NCBI GenBank assembly: GCA_014983025.1
Contig: JADCLP010000001.1
Location: 620,001-684,000, forward strand
Direction: 5' to 3'
Source of the DNA: Erythrobacteraceae bacterium E2-1 Yellow Sea
GTDB taxonomy: Bacteria; Pseudomonadota; Alphaproteobacteria; Sphingomonadales; Sphingomonadaceae
DNA length: 64,000 bases
Part shown: positions 56,151-64,000 of the stretch, piece by piece
Numbering within the stretch: position 1 is the first letter of the stretch
Layout: each line of letters begins with the position of its first letter
Made by a program: the position numbers and the translations under genes
The notes under the pieces: generated by a model
Told to the model about the DNA's origin: nothing
The model's database searches: none
Seen by the model: the letters and a program-made list of their open reading frames with translations, nothing else

Positions 56151-56195
56151 TTCCAAACTGCTCCGACTCGTATTTCGCTTGTGTTCTTGTTATGT

Positions 56196-56236
56196 TCCTA
56201 CTAGGATGATTTCCGCGAGTCTAGGAAAAAATCCTA
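56196..56236. promoter_or_regulatory. TCCTA/TAGGA dyads, candidate repressor operators
   Basis: Two dyads built of the same 5-bp half-site: TCCTA-C-TAGGA at 56196-56206 and TAGGA-AAAAA-TCCTA at 56222-56236. They lie in the divergent gap between the HTH gene and the S24 repressor, 26 bp before the repressor ATG, as expected for autoregulation. Confidence 0.55.
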
Positions 56237-56261
56237 TGGCTGCATCCAAAGGACCAAGCTG

Positions 56262-56897
56262 ATGGTAAATGTCAGAGAAGAGCTCGACCGCCTCATTATT
56301 CAGGGTGGATACGGCTACGCCTCGATTTCGAGGCTCCTCGGCCGTAACCCGAGTTACGTCCAGCAATTCATTAAGCGTGGCTCGCCAAAGATCCTCGACG
56401 ATGAGGATCGGAAGACATTGGCTTGCTTCTTCGGCGTTGATGAGCAGACCCTGGGAGGGCCGGCGAACCCGGTCTCAGACGGGATGGTTGAGATCCCTGT
56501 TCTCGAGGTTGAAGCATCAGCCGGATTTGGCGCTATTGCCGAAAGTGAAAGCGCTCAGACGCGTTTTGGTTTCGACGAGCGCTGGCTCCGAAGATTGACG
56601 GCGGCAAAAAGCGCGAGCCTATCGATCGTCGGAGTTATGGGTGACTCGATGGAGCCAACGCTCAGCGATGGGGACGAGGTACTCGTCGATGCATCCGACC
56701 ACGGTTCAAAGCTCCGTGATGGAATTTACGTGCTGCGTGCAGACGAAGCTCTGGTGGTAAAGCGTATTGCCATAAAGCCTGGCGGCAAACAGGTCACGAT
56801 CGCCAGCGACAACCCCGCCTACCCCACATGGCACGATATGGACCGGGTAGATGTCCATGTTGTTGGGCGAGTCATCTGGTTTGGGAGAGCTCTTTGA
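56262..56897 (+). CDS. S24 (LexA/CI-like) repressor
   Basis: 211 residues. N-terminal helix-turn-helix (about 15-60: ASISRLLGRNPSYVQQFIKR), a hinge with possible self-cleavage site Ala87-Gly88 (EVEASAGFGAIAES), and an S24 domain with catalytic Ser129 (GVMGDSMEPTLSDGDEV) and Lys167 (EALVVKRIAI). DNA damage would trigger self-cleavage via RecA, so transfer or the neighbouring genes may be SOS-responsive. Convergent with the DUF4238 gene. Confidence 0.88.
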   Translation: MVNVREELDRLIIQGGYGYASISRLLGRNPSYVQQFIKRGSPKILDDEDRKTLACFFGVDEQTLGGPANPVSDGMVEIPVLEVEASAGFGAIAESESAQTRFGFDERWLRRLTAAKSASLSIVGVMGDSMEPTLSDGDEVLVDASDHGSKLRDGIYVLRADEALVVKRIAIKPGGKQVTIASDNPAYPTWHDMDRVDVHVVGRVIWFGRAL

Positions 56898-57031
56898 CGG
56901 CGTGGTCGGGGCCGCTCGTAGACGGTATGCCGTTAGTTCTAAGGACGCAGGATGCAGACGTTCTGATTCCGACCCCATTGCCGACATTCGTTTACAGACA
57001 CAATGCATTAAGAGCCAAGCTGATTTGGAAA

Positions 57032-59452
57032 TCACCTCTTTGAGTCGATGAAAAAGGCCATTGGTACATGCGGTAAGTGGTTTTCTGAGCTCGACATGAG
57101 CAAGAGGCGGTTGACCGTATTGTCCTGAATACCATTCGCGGGAAACAGTGCGGAGATACGCGCTGTTCCCGCTGCGACGCCTGACTTCTTGAGAGCTGAC
57201 TGGGACTTTGTGTGCAGTGTCTCAAAACGCGCGGCCAAATGGGCTTCGACGTTTGGCTTCTGCCCGCGCTCTTGAACGCTGCTCAGGTACTTGAGTGTTT
57301 TGCCGAACAATGGAGGGTAGTCCCCAAGAGTATCCCTTGAGTGCAGTTCTAAGATCGTTTCCGGCTGAAATGGGAATAGGAAGTCGGAACTTCCGAGACG
57401 CTGCCAGAGTGTTGTGAGGCGAAACTGCGATCCCTGTCCGGTTAGGCGAACCGCACTCATAAATTCCTCCCAGCGGTGGCGGCTGTCAGTTACGATCGCA
57501 GATCCGGTCAATTGCGCGAGGTACATTGCCATTTCGAAGTTGGGCGCGAGCTTCATCATGCTCATTTGCCCACCTTCCTTTCCGCCAGCGAAGCTATCTG
57601 CTTGCAAAACAGCTAGAGGGTCGCGTTCTCTGAGCTGCTCGAAGCCACATAACGTGTCTTTGAGATCGGCCTTGCTGATGTTGGGAAATGCCTTGCGCAA
57701 TTGGGCTTCCAATGCCTTTTGTGGCAAGGCCATGATGTTGCGTTGAAAGTCTTGCTCCATCAGTTCCTTGAGGCGTTCCTCCTTTGCCAAGTCGGTAGCC
57801 ATGCTTTCTGAACGCGCCTCGGCCATATGCATCATCTGGTAGCGCAGATGAGCATCAAAATTGCATGGGTCGGGAATGAGGTTGATTAGCCCCACCTCCA
57901 CCAACGGCATAACCGTTAGGAAGAACAGGACGGTCTTGAGGAATTCTTGGCGATAAGCTCTTGGGTTCTCAACGGGACTGTATTCCTTGCGGACTACACC
58001 GGCGTGCAAAAAGGGCGACTCAACGAGTAACTCACCGAAGTATAAAGATGATCCTAGCGCAAACTCCGTAATCGATTGCGGATGAATTGAGCCAGTATAA
58101 ACTGCGCGTGGGACGCCATCGGGCTTTGGAAGTAGCTGTAGAAAATCGGTTTCGAGCGGCCATAAGCTCTCGTGCAGTTGGTAGATTTTGCTGATTTTCT
58201 CGTCGGTCAACTCTCGACGGATCACCGTCCAGTCTTTGCCCTTATCTAGTTCGAGTATCCTCTCGATCGCATTGTAAAGCATGAGATTGCGTTCGCGAAT
58301 GCTGCGCTCCGTCCAAGTGGAGCGTAATGCAGCGGGTTTGGGCTTGCAGCAGTCTCGGTAGCGTTTGCCCGATCCACATCCGCATGCATCTCTAGATCGA
58401 AGCTCCTTCTTTGGTGGGGTCTTGAGCAGGAATTCGCGTGGCTTTTCGGTTCTGCCAAACGCGTCTTGATAGTGTACATGGCCATCATCGTATTTTGCAT
58501 AGAGCTCTCCGCCGAAACGCCAGAGCTCGTCTTTGGGCAAAAGCGTTTCTCGGAGTTCGTCCCAGCGATCCGAGGTCTTGTCTTCAGGATAGAGCCATTC
58601 TTCTTGCCCTGCTGCGACATATCTACGGGCTCGGGCTTTTAGGACGCGGTTTACGTTGGCGACCTCCAAGTCAGACAGCTTGCGCGACCGGATAAATGCA
58701 TCTGTTCGCACCATCGACTGTCGGTAATTTCGCGCAAATATACGCTTTTTGAGAGGCTCCGTGTCGGGGTCTTTGCCATATTCCAGGTTAGTCAGGATTA
58801 GGCAAAAGTCGCGATTGAGTGGAAATATTGTCTGTGAACCCTTCAGGGCAATGCTTGGATCATTGGGATAGGCGCATAGACTGTCGTTCGGCGGGGCTGC
58901 ATGATTGTAGATTGTAACCGGGTGGTCGCTGAGAATGAACTTAACACCAGCGTCTTCTGCGGACACGATCTCACGTATCCCTTCGGTCCAGATCGTACAG
59001 TGCATCATTCGGATGCCCTGCAATTCAAGCATGAGCTCGTTTTGGGTGAGTGATGGGTACTGGGCGCGTAGCCAGTCTAGTCCTTTTGGCGTTCGGATCT
59101 TTTGGATGTCGACAAACTCAAAGAGGGTCTCGAAGTTGCGATGCCACTCTGCAGGATCGTCGCCCGCGAAGGCTCTGACGGCTTTGGACCCTCTTGTGTC
59201 GATCGAGCCGAAGAGCTTGCGTTCGATTTCGTCATTGACCGTCGTACCGAAGAACGTCGAGTAGAGATCCCTCTCCCGAAAGCATCGCGATGTGGGCGAG
59301 ATGAACTTGGCTCGCCCCAGGATGGATGTTCCGTCAGGGAGGAAATGCTGCTCTGGCTCCATATCCAGGTACGCAAGGGTGTTTTGACCTGGCTCGAAGA
59401 ACCCTTCCTGATACCATTGCGGCACGTAATGATTGTTTCTCGTTTTCGACAT
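57032..59452 (-). CDS. Large DUF4238 / SEC-C protein, probable defence factor
   Basis: 806 residues from the ATG at 59452. Starts with a DUF4238 domain (about 5-280: NNHYVPQWYQEGFFEPGQNT, FILSDHPVTIYN), then a SEC-C zinc motif at 357-369 (CGCGSGKRYRDCC), then about 430 residues with no family I recognise, including an alpha-helical block LFFLTVMPLVEVGLINLIPD and AMYLAQLTGSAIVTDS near residue 690. DUF4238 is a presumed nuclease-like domain frequent in genomic islands. Divergent from the AbiE operon. Possibly a single-gene antiphage or toxin protein; this is inferred from domain and place. Confidence 0.7.
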   Translation of the reverse strand: MSKTRNNHYVPQWYQEGFFEPGQNTLAYLDMEPEQHFLPDGTSILGRAKFISPTSRCFRERDLYSTFFGTTVNDEIERKLFGSIDTRGSKAVRAFAGDDPAEWHRNFETLFEFVDIQKIRTPKGLDWLRAQYPSLTQNELMLELQGIRMMHCTIWTEGIREIVSAEDAGVKFILSDHPVTIYNHAAPPNDSLCAYPNDPSIALKGSQTIFPLNRDFCLILTNLEYGKDPDTEPLKKRIFARNYRQSMVRTDAFIRSRKLSDLEVANVNRVLKARARRYVAAGQEEWLYPEDKTSDRWDELRETLLPKDELWRFGGELYAKYDDGHVHYQDAFGRTEKPREFLLKTPPKKELRSRDACGCGSGKRYRDCCKPKPAALRSTWTERSIRERNLMLYNAIERILELDKGKDWTVIRRELTDEKISKIYQLHESLWPLETDFLQLLPKPDGVPRAVYTGSIHPQSITEFALGSSLYFGELLVESPFLHAGVVRKEYSPVENPRAYRQEFLKTVLFFLTVMPLVEVGLINLIPDPCNFDAHLRYQMMHMAEARSESMATDLAKEERLKELMEQDFQRNIMALPQKALEAQLRKAFPNISKADLKDTLCGFEQLRERDPLAVLQADSFAGGKEGGQMSMMKLAPNFEMAMYLAQLTGSAIVTDSRHRWEEFMSAVRLTGQGSQFRLTTLWQRLGSSDFLFPFQPETILELHSRDTLGDYPPLFGKTLKYLSSVQERGQKPNVEAHLAARFETLHTKSQSALKKSGVAAGTARISALFPANGIQDNTVNRLLLMSSSENHLPHVPMAFFIDSKR

Positions 59453-59535
59453 TGAGTTGGCTCTTGAGACGTTGGTGTAAGTCAGCGCAATGGTTCTTTG
59501 GTGCTTCTTTGTGTGTTCGAATCCTTGAGTGACTT

Positions 59536-59582
59536 GTGACAAAACCTCTGATACATCTGATTTCAGTCTGAGGAAATGTCAC
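59536..59582. promoter_or_regulatory. Inverted repeat abutting the abiEi start
   Basis: GTGACAAAACCTC (59536-59548) and GAGGAAATGTCAC (59570-59582) are 13-nt arms matching at 10 of 13 positions, with a 21-bp spacer. The right arm ends directly at the abiEi ATG. AbiEi antitoxins are known to bind inverted repeats upstream of their own gene, so this is a plausible operator in the 130-bp region divergent from the DUF4238 gene. Confidence 0.6.
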
Positions 59583-60206
59583 ATGACGACAAACAAGAAG
59601 CCATCCCAGCGCGATCGACTGCGCCAACTCTTTGACACGCAGCCTATCCTGCGCGCGCATGAACTCCGCAAAGCGGGTATCGGTCCCGAGACAATAGCCC
59701 GGGCTGTCGACGGCGGTGAAATTGATCGTATCTCTCGCGGTCTCTACCAGAGCACGGATGCCGAAATCGATACAGATCAAGCGCTAGCGGAGGCCGCAAA
59801 GCGCATCCCAAAAGGCGTGATCGCAATGCTCTCGGCACTGGCCTTTCACGGTCTCACTGACCAAGTGCCAAGAAAAATATGGGTGGCGATAGGCAACAGC
59901 GACTGGCACCCCAGCGATGCCTATCCGCCAACTCGCATCGTCAGATTCAGCGACGCCTATCTGGAACAAGGTGTTGAGCATCATGAAATCGCCGGCGTTT
60001 CCGTCCCGATCTATGCAGTTGCGAAGACGCTTGCCGACCTATTCCGCAATCCCAAACTGGTCGATCGTTCGGTAGCAATCGAGGGGCTAAGAGCGGCCAT
60101 TGAGCTAAGAAAAGCCAAGCCAGGAGAAATTGCCCAAGCAGCCATCGACGGAGGCGCTTGGAAGAAAATGAAACCGTATCTCGAAGCTCTCACCTCGAAT
60201 GGCTAA
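59583..60206 (+). CDS. abiEi: AbiEi antitoxin, transcriptional regulator
   Basis: 207 residues from the ATG at 59583. An N-terminal winged-helix domain (about 10-60: ILRAHELRKAGIGPETIARA, GEIDRISRGLYQSTD) and the AbiEi C-terminal domain (AMLSALAFHGLTDQVPRKIW, VPIYAVAKTLADLFRN). Antitoxin of the type IV AbiE system; it represses its own operon. Overlaps abiEii by 8 nt. Confidence 0.92.
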   Translation: MTTNKKPSQRDRLRQLFDTQPILRAHELRKAGIGPETIARAVDGGEIDRISRGLYQSTDAEIDTDQALAEAAKRIPKGVIAMLSALAFHGLTDQVPRKIWVAIGNSDWHPSDAYPPTRIVRFSDAYLEQGVEHHEIAGVSVPIYAVAKTLADLFRNPKLVDRSVAIEGLRAAIELRKAKPGEIAQAAIDGGAWKKMKPYLEALTSNG

Positions 60207-61068
60207 GCGGCCAGTCAATCTCGCCCGGTCCGTCAAAGACCGGTTGCTCAACCTTGCTCGCGAAGAAGGCCGCGTCTTTGATGTCGTGCTCGTTCGCTTT
60301 GCGCTCGAACGTCTACTGTACCGTCTTTCGATATCAGGCCATCGGGACCGCTTCGTTCTCAAAGGCGGCATGCTCGTAACGGTCTGGCTCGAAGATGATA
60401 ATCGGGTCACTCGAGACGCTGATTTCCTCGGACATGGCGACGCAAGCACCGAACAACTCGTTGAGGACTTTCGAGAGATCATGAGTATTGCCGTCGAAGA
60501 CGGCATTGAGTTTGACCTCGATGCCATGTCTGCGGCGGCCATTCGAGAAGAGATGGAATATGGCGGTGTACGCCTCAAGACCTTCGCCTATCTGGAGAAA
60601 ACGAAGATACCGGTTACGATCGACATCGGGTTTGGGGACGTGCTAGCCGATGCATCGCAACAACTCGAATACCCCACACTAATTGATCTGCCTTCACCGC
60701 AAGTGCGGTCCTATCCTCCCGCAACGGTCATCGCCGAGAAATTCCAAGCAATGGTGGCATTTGGAGTCGCGAACGGGCGCATGAAAGACTTCTACGATCT
60801 CTGGGCGATCCCAAGATCATTGGAGATTGGGGACAAGGAACTTGACGCGGCGATACTCGCAACATTCGAGCGACGAGAGACGGAAGTGCCAGCTGACAGG
60901 CCGCCAGGCCTATCACGTGACATGACCGATAACCCCGACAAGCAACGCCAATGGGAAGCATACGCAGCTTCCATTGAACTGGAAAAAGTGAGCCTGAGCG
61001 ACGTGGCAGAGGCGATCTGGTCGTTAGTCGGGCCTGCCTGCAAGCGCATCAGCGCGGCCCGCGAGTGA
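60199..61068 (+). CDS. abiEii: AbiEii toxin, nucleotidyltransferase
   Basis: 289 residues. Nucleotidyltransferase fold with KGG at 55-57 (FVLKGGMLV), the R-x-T-x-D-x-D motif at 69-75 (RVTRDAD), a third acidic residue Asp142 (VTIDIGFGD) and Glu180-Lys181 (VIAEKFQAMV), all conserved in AbiEii. Stops growth of infected cells to block phage. Followed after 10 nt by an unknown gene on the same strand. Confidence 0.94.
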   Translation: MAKRPVNLARSVKDRLLNLAREEGRVFDVVLVRFALERLLYRLSISGHRDRFVLKGGMLVTVWLEDDNRVTRDADFLGHGDASTEQLVEDFREIMSIAVEDGIEFDLDAMSAAAIREEMEYGGVRLKTFAYLEKTKIPVTIDIGFGDVLADASQQLEYPTLIDLPSPQVRSYPPATVIAEKFQAMVAFGVANGRMKDFYDLWAIPRSLEIGDKELDAAILATFERRETEVPADRPPGLSRDMTDNPDKQRQWEAYAASIELEKVSLSDVAEAIWSLVGPACKRISAARE

Positions 61069-61078
61069 CGCAATTGCC

Positions 61079-61651
61079 ATGTCGAACCGGACTTCATCAG
61101 ACACAAACGAACAGGCACAACGTCAACACCCACCGGTTGTTTTCGACGACGCCCAACGTGCTCAACTATGGGTCGATTGCTCGCAACTATGGTTCAACAA
61201 TTCCGATCCCGCGCTGCAGCTCAATATTCAGATGCTGGGACACGCCGAGCCACCTATCCTCGCCCTCGAACAAAGGCTGGCGGTTTCGTCTTCAGCTTCG
61301 CAGCCGACGATTGAACAAGGAGCGCTTCTGATGCAGTGTTCGGCGCTGTCGGTCTATTGGCTGTTTGGCCTCTATGAAACTCTGCGTACCCTACGGCGAT
61401 GCGCCTCGAGGCGGTTTCGTATCTTGGAACCACTTTTCCACGAAGTGACCATCGCTCGCATGCCTTTGGCCAAGCATCAAGTGAAGAGCACTCGTGGTCA
61501 CCCAAGAACAGAACATTATCCGACCTCGGTCTGGGATATCCAGACCGGGCAAGTGGGGTGGCGCGTGTTCGACCCAAAAGTCGAACACATGATAACGGTC
61601 TCGCGCACCGATATTGCAAACCGCTTCCTCAAGATCGATTGTGAGAAATGA
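61079..61651 (+). CDS. Unrecognised 190-aa protein in the defence operon
   Basis: 190 residues, no family I know. The N-terminus is hydrophilic (about 1-25); the middle contains WVDCSQLWFNNSDPALQLNI and a helix LMQCSALSVYWLFGLYETLR; the C-terminus reads WDIQTGQVGWRVFDPKVEHM. No signal peptide or clear membrane helix. It is 10 nt after abiEii and 9 nt before the AlbA_2 gene, so it belongs to the same transcript and may be part of the nuclease-NTPase module. Confidence 0.6.
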   Translation: MSNRTSSDTNEQAQRQHPPVVFDDAQRAQLWVDCSQLWFNNSDPALQLNIQMLGHAEPPILALEQRLAVSSSASQPTIEQGALLMQCSALSVYWLFGLYETLRTLRRCASRRFRILEPLFHEVTIARMPLAKHQVKSTRGHPRTEHYPTSVWDIQTGQVGWRVFDPKVEHMITVSRTDIANRFLKIDCEK

Positions 61652-61660
61652 GGGAACCGG

Positions 61661-62839
61661 ATGAATGAACGTAAGCACCCGGACTGGTCAGACAGTGAGC
61701 TCTCGGACGAGATCGCGATGATCGCAGCTATTGGCGAAACGCAAGAGGTCGAGTTCAAGGCGACGATGCCCCAACAGGTAAGCAACCTGGCGAAAGAGAT
61801 CGCGGGATTTGCAACGTCAAATGCTGGACGGGTCATTATCGGGATCGAAGACGATGGGACAATTAGAGGGCTCGATCAATTCGATCGCGCAGCCCGGGCT
61901 AAGCTAACCGAGCGAATTGAAGGTCTGTGCGCCAACGCAGTGCAACCCTCAATCACACCGACTCTGAAATATGCTGTTGTCGATGACAAAGCGGTTTTGG
62001 CGATCGAGGTGCCCAAAGGCAGTGCGCCGGTATATTACTCCGCAAATATACCATACTTAAGGCAAATGACGTCTGCGCGACCGATGGCTCCAAACGAAGT
62101 CGTCGAACACATAGTTGCCTGGCACAAAGCGAGTACTGAAAATCCGCGCCAAACTGCTGAGTCTCGCTTCCTTAGTGAACTCGCTGAGTTTCTAGTAGAT
62201 GCGGATGTCACCGCGCGGGAAGCGCGGATCAGAACCCTCAAGCCGTGGTCGGACTTATTACGCTCTTCCGCAGGGTACTTGGCGAGAAGAGCGCGAGAGC
62301 TGGCCGCCGGTGCGCCAAACGAGTTGATTGAAACGGCTGAACCTTTGGAGGAAATCGCTGATGCCTTCGACATTGTCGCGCACGAAAGAACAGCCCTAAA
62401 TCGATCACGTGCTCCCTTGATCGGAGCAATCGACACTGTTCTTGAAACAATCGACAAAATCCGTCCGCGTTGGCTACCTCATGAAGTTTTCGGCGAGGAA
62501 ACTGAGGTCAACCAGCGTGAGCAAATCGAAAAAATCTCACGTCAACTTGCGGGACTTGTCGGCAGGGCAACTGAGCGTGAGCGATTCTTACGCACCCAAG
62601 AAATCTTGGACGAAGCAGCCGGATATGGTGATACGCTTGCACGGGTCGCATCAGCAGGTGTCGCGCTCGGTGGAACCGAGCGTGTAGAAAAGTTGCGGAG
62701 CATAGCGGAATCCATCCGTGAGCTCGAAACCCGCCGTTTGCCCATGGACGGTGGAGCTTCGATTGACCGAATGATCAACGACCTTGGGCAGGAAAGCGAA
62801 AACCTCAAGAACTGGATAGAAGAATTTGGACTTCCTTGA
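61661..62839 (+). CDS. AlbA_2 (Schlafen-like) protein with helical C-terminus
   Basis: 392 residues; GAGGGA six bases before the ATG. The AlbA_2 domain (about 25-150) shows ETQEVEFKATMPQQVSNLAK, EIAGFATSNAGRVIIGIEDD and DGTIRGLDQF, the hallmark pattern of Schlafen/AlbA_2 nucleic-acid-binding or nuclease proteins. Residues about 160-392 are strongly helical, with Arg/Glu-rich stretches that may be coiled coil. Its last 14 nt overlap the next gene. Probably a sensor, effector or partner of that NTPase. Confidence 0.75.
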   Translation: MNERKHPDWSDSELSDEIAMIAAIGETQEVEFKATMPQQVSNLAKEIAGFATSNAGRVIIGIEDDGTIRGLDQFDRAARAKLTERIEGLCANAVQPSITPTLKYAVVDDKAVLAIEVPKGSAPVYYSANIPYLRQMTSARPMAPNEVVEHIVAWHKASTENPRQTAESRFLSELAEFLVDADVTAREARIRTLKPWSDLLRSSAGYLARRARELAAGAPNELIETAEPLEEIADAFDIVAHERTALNRSRAPLIGAIDTVLETIDKIRPRWLPHEVFGEETEVNQREQIEKISRQLAGLVGRATERERFLRTQEILDEAAGYGDTLARVASAGVALGGTERVEKLRSIAESIRELETRRLPMDGGASIDRMINDLGQESENLKNWIEEFGLP

Positions 62840-64000
62840 CCTACAAATTCCTCCTCCATCCTCTTGGACGAAGTTTGAAGATCTATGCCGTGCATTGTTC
62901 GCTGCAATCTGGGATGACAACGGGACTCAAAGGAATGGACGGACTGGCCAAGCGCAGCATGGCGTAGATGTCTTCGGGCACCCAGAGGGATTGGCCGGTG
63001 CGCTTCATGGTGTTCAGTGCAAAGGAAAGGACGGCCGGTATCGGTCAGTTGCGACAACAGCCGAATTCGATGACGAATTGGCAAAGGCTGAAAAATTCAG
63101 CCCGCAACTTGCGCGATGGTATTTCGTAACGACTGCGCCAAATGACGCGGCGCTTCAGAAGCATGCCAGAGAAGTTTCACAGCTTCGCAATAAGCGCGGA
63201 CAATTTCGAGTGGACGTGCTCGGTTGGGAAAGCGTGCAAGCTCTTCTAGCGCAACATCCAGAAGTTATCGAAGAATTCTACCCCGAACTCGGAACGCGCA
63301 TTCCAGAAATCCTTCGACGGCTGGAATCGCTTCCCGCGGAGATAGGGGAGGCAATCCGAGGGATGTCTGCAGAGCCGCCTTGTATTTCTCGATGGCAATC
63401 AGTCGATTTCAATTCCGAACGCGACCTGGGGCCGGCTCTGATGGGACGGCCGTTGGGCGCAGCTGACGTCAAGGCATGTCCCGAGATACCAGAAGCCAAT
63501 CTTGCGCTCGAAGAGATCGAGCGAGCTTTTTCAGCTCGACTGGTCGGCATCCCAGGCGCTGGCAAATCGGTGTGTGCGCTCCAGACCGCTAGGCGAATGT
63601 ACGACAAAGGCTGGCGGGTCGTTCGTTGCTTAGGGACGATCGGTAAAGATCTGTGTCTTACTACCGACGACATCCCAACTCTGCATGTCGTCGACGACGC
63701 TCATCTGCTTTCCGACGAAACCATCCAGTTGGCCGAGCAAGCAACCACATCGACCAAATGGCTGCTGTCAACGCATACCCTTGCCGACGATACTCATCAC
63801 TCGGCAGGTGCCATACCCATCGATACCAAACGCGCCGTTGCTCATATTGCTGGCGAGTTGCGCCGAAACCGCGACGAGACACTTCGCGTTGTTATGCGCG
63901 TGGACGATCGGGTAGGAGACGATATCGGCGATGAAAGCATCGATCATCGCCTCAGCGCTGCCGAAGAGGCAGACTTTCCATGGCAGTTCTGCTTTATTCT
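62826..64000 (+). CDS. Mrr-like nuclease fused to P-loop (STAND-type) NTPase, 3' end outside window
   Basis: Open from a TTG at 62826, inside the end of the AlbA_2 gene, to the right edge: 391 residues, incomplete. Residues about 10-155 form a PD-(D/E)XK nuclease-like domain (WTKFEDLCRALFAAIWDDNG, GRTGQAQHGVDVFG with Asp48, GVQCKGKDG with the QxK at 64-66). Then a P-loop domain: Walker A GIPGAGKS at 241-248 and Walker B LHVVDDAH at 286-293. This nuclease plus STAND-like NTPase layout is that of Avs-type antiphage proteins, in which the C-terminal part senses a phage protein; that part is beyond the window. No other start codon fits the beginning of the family. Confidence 0.75.
   Translation, partial: MDFLDLQIPPPSSWTKFEDLCRALFAAIWDDNGTQRNGRTGQAQHGVDVFGHPEGLAGALHGVQCKGKDGRYRSVATTAEFDDELAKAEKFSPQLARWYFVTTAPNDAALQKHAREVSQLRNKRGQFRVDVLGWESVQALLAQHPEVIEEFYPELGTRIPEILRRLESLPAEIGEAIRGMSAEPPCISRWQSVDFNSERDLGPALMGRPLGAADVKACPEIPEANLALEEIERAFSARLVGIPGAGKSVCALQTARRMYDKGWRVVRCLGTIGKDLCLTTDDIPTLHVVDDAHLLSDETIQLAEQATTSTKWLLSTHTLADDTHHSAGAIPIDTKRAVAHIAGELRRNRDETLRVVMRVDDRVGDDIGDESIDHRLSAAEEADFPWQFCFI

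Noticed and set aside
55811..56209. Frames on both strands overlapping the small HTH gene
   Set aside because: Neither shows a domain, while the minus-strand frame 55911-56150 has a recognisable helix-turn-helix.
1..64000. CRISPR array, rRNA operon or intact insertion sequence
   Set aside because: No regularly spaced repeats, no rRNA-like sequence and no transposase gene were seen in the window.

Overview
The window looks like a piece of a Gram-negative alphaproteobacterial chromosome, most likely from the Sphingomonadales (Erythrobacter/Sphingomonas-like). The grounds are the GC-rich coding style, the protein families, and a short palindromic repeat of a type I recall as common in that order. 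This placement is an inference from gene content; no rRNA or other marker gene is present.

Layout. (1) 1-5117 is ordinary chromosome: leucine and fatty-acid catabolism (partial methylcrotonoyl-CoA carboxylase beta subunit, isovaleryl-CoA dehydrogenase, a divergent LysR regulator, and an enoyl-CoA hydratase/3-hydroxyacyl-CoA dehydrogenase fusion). (2) 5118-5725 holds no convincing gene. It contains a 17-bp copy of what looks like a tRNA 3' end, followed by short direct repeats, which suggests the edge of an integrated element. (3) 5726-36725 is metal-resistance cargo: a MerR-controlled operon with a czcCBA efflux pump and two cation-diffusion-facilitator-like proteins; a seven-gene copper operon headed by a CnrY/CnrX/CnrH-like anti-sigma, sensor and ECF sigma set, with copA and copB; a CsoR-controlled copper P-type ATPase; an amino-acid permease; a tightly overlapping operon of unknown role (glutaredoxin-MauE, ion channel, DUF305, lipoprotein); and a cusCBAF copper/silver pump ending in a strong terminator. 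(4) 36918-55596 encodes an F-type conjugative type IV secretion system (AlpA-like and XRE-like regulators, then pilin/L/E/K/B/DsbC/V/C/TrbI/S26 peptidase/W/U/TrbC/N/F/H/G). No relaxase or coupling protein is inside the window. (5) 55598-64000 starts with small regulators and an S24 repressor and continues as a probable defence island: a large DUF4238/SEC-C protein, then a compact rightward gene run made of AbiEi, AbiEii, an unrecognised 190-aa protein, an AlbA_2 (Schlafen-like) protein and a partial Mrr-like nuclease/P-loop NTPase that runs off the right edge.

The simplest reading is an integrative and conjugative element inserted at a tRNA 3' end. It carries metal resistance next to its transfer genes and antiphage genes beyond them. 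The most interesting part is the right end, where the AbiE toxin-antitoxin pair is translationally packed with an AlbA_2 protein and an Avs-like nuclease-NTPase; I do not recognise this arrangement as a described system. All functional calls come from reading the sequence and recalling families; no database search was run.
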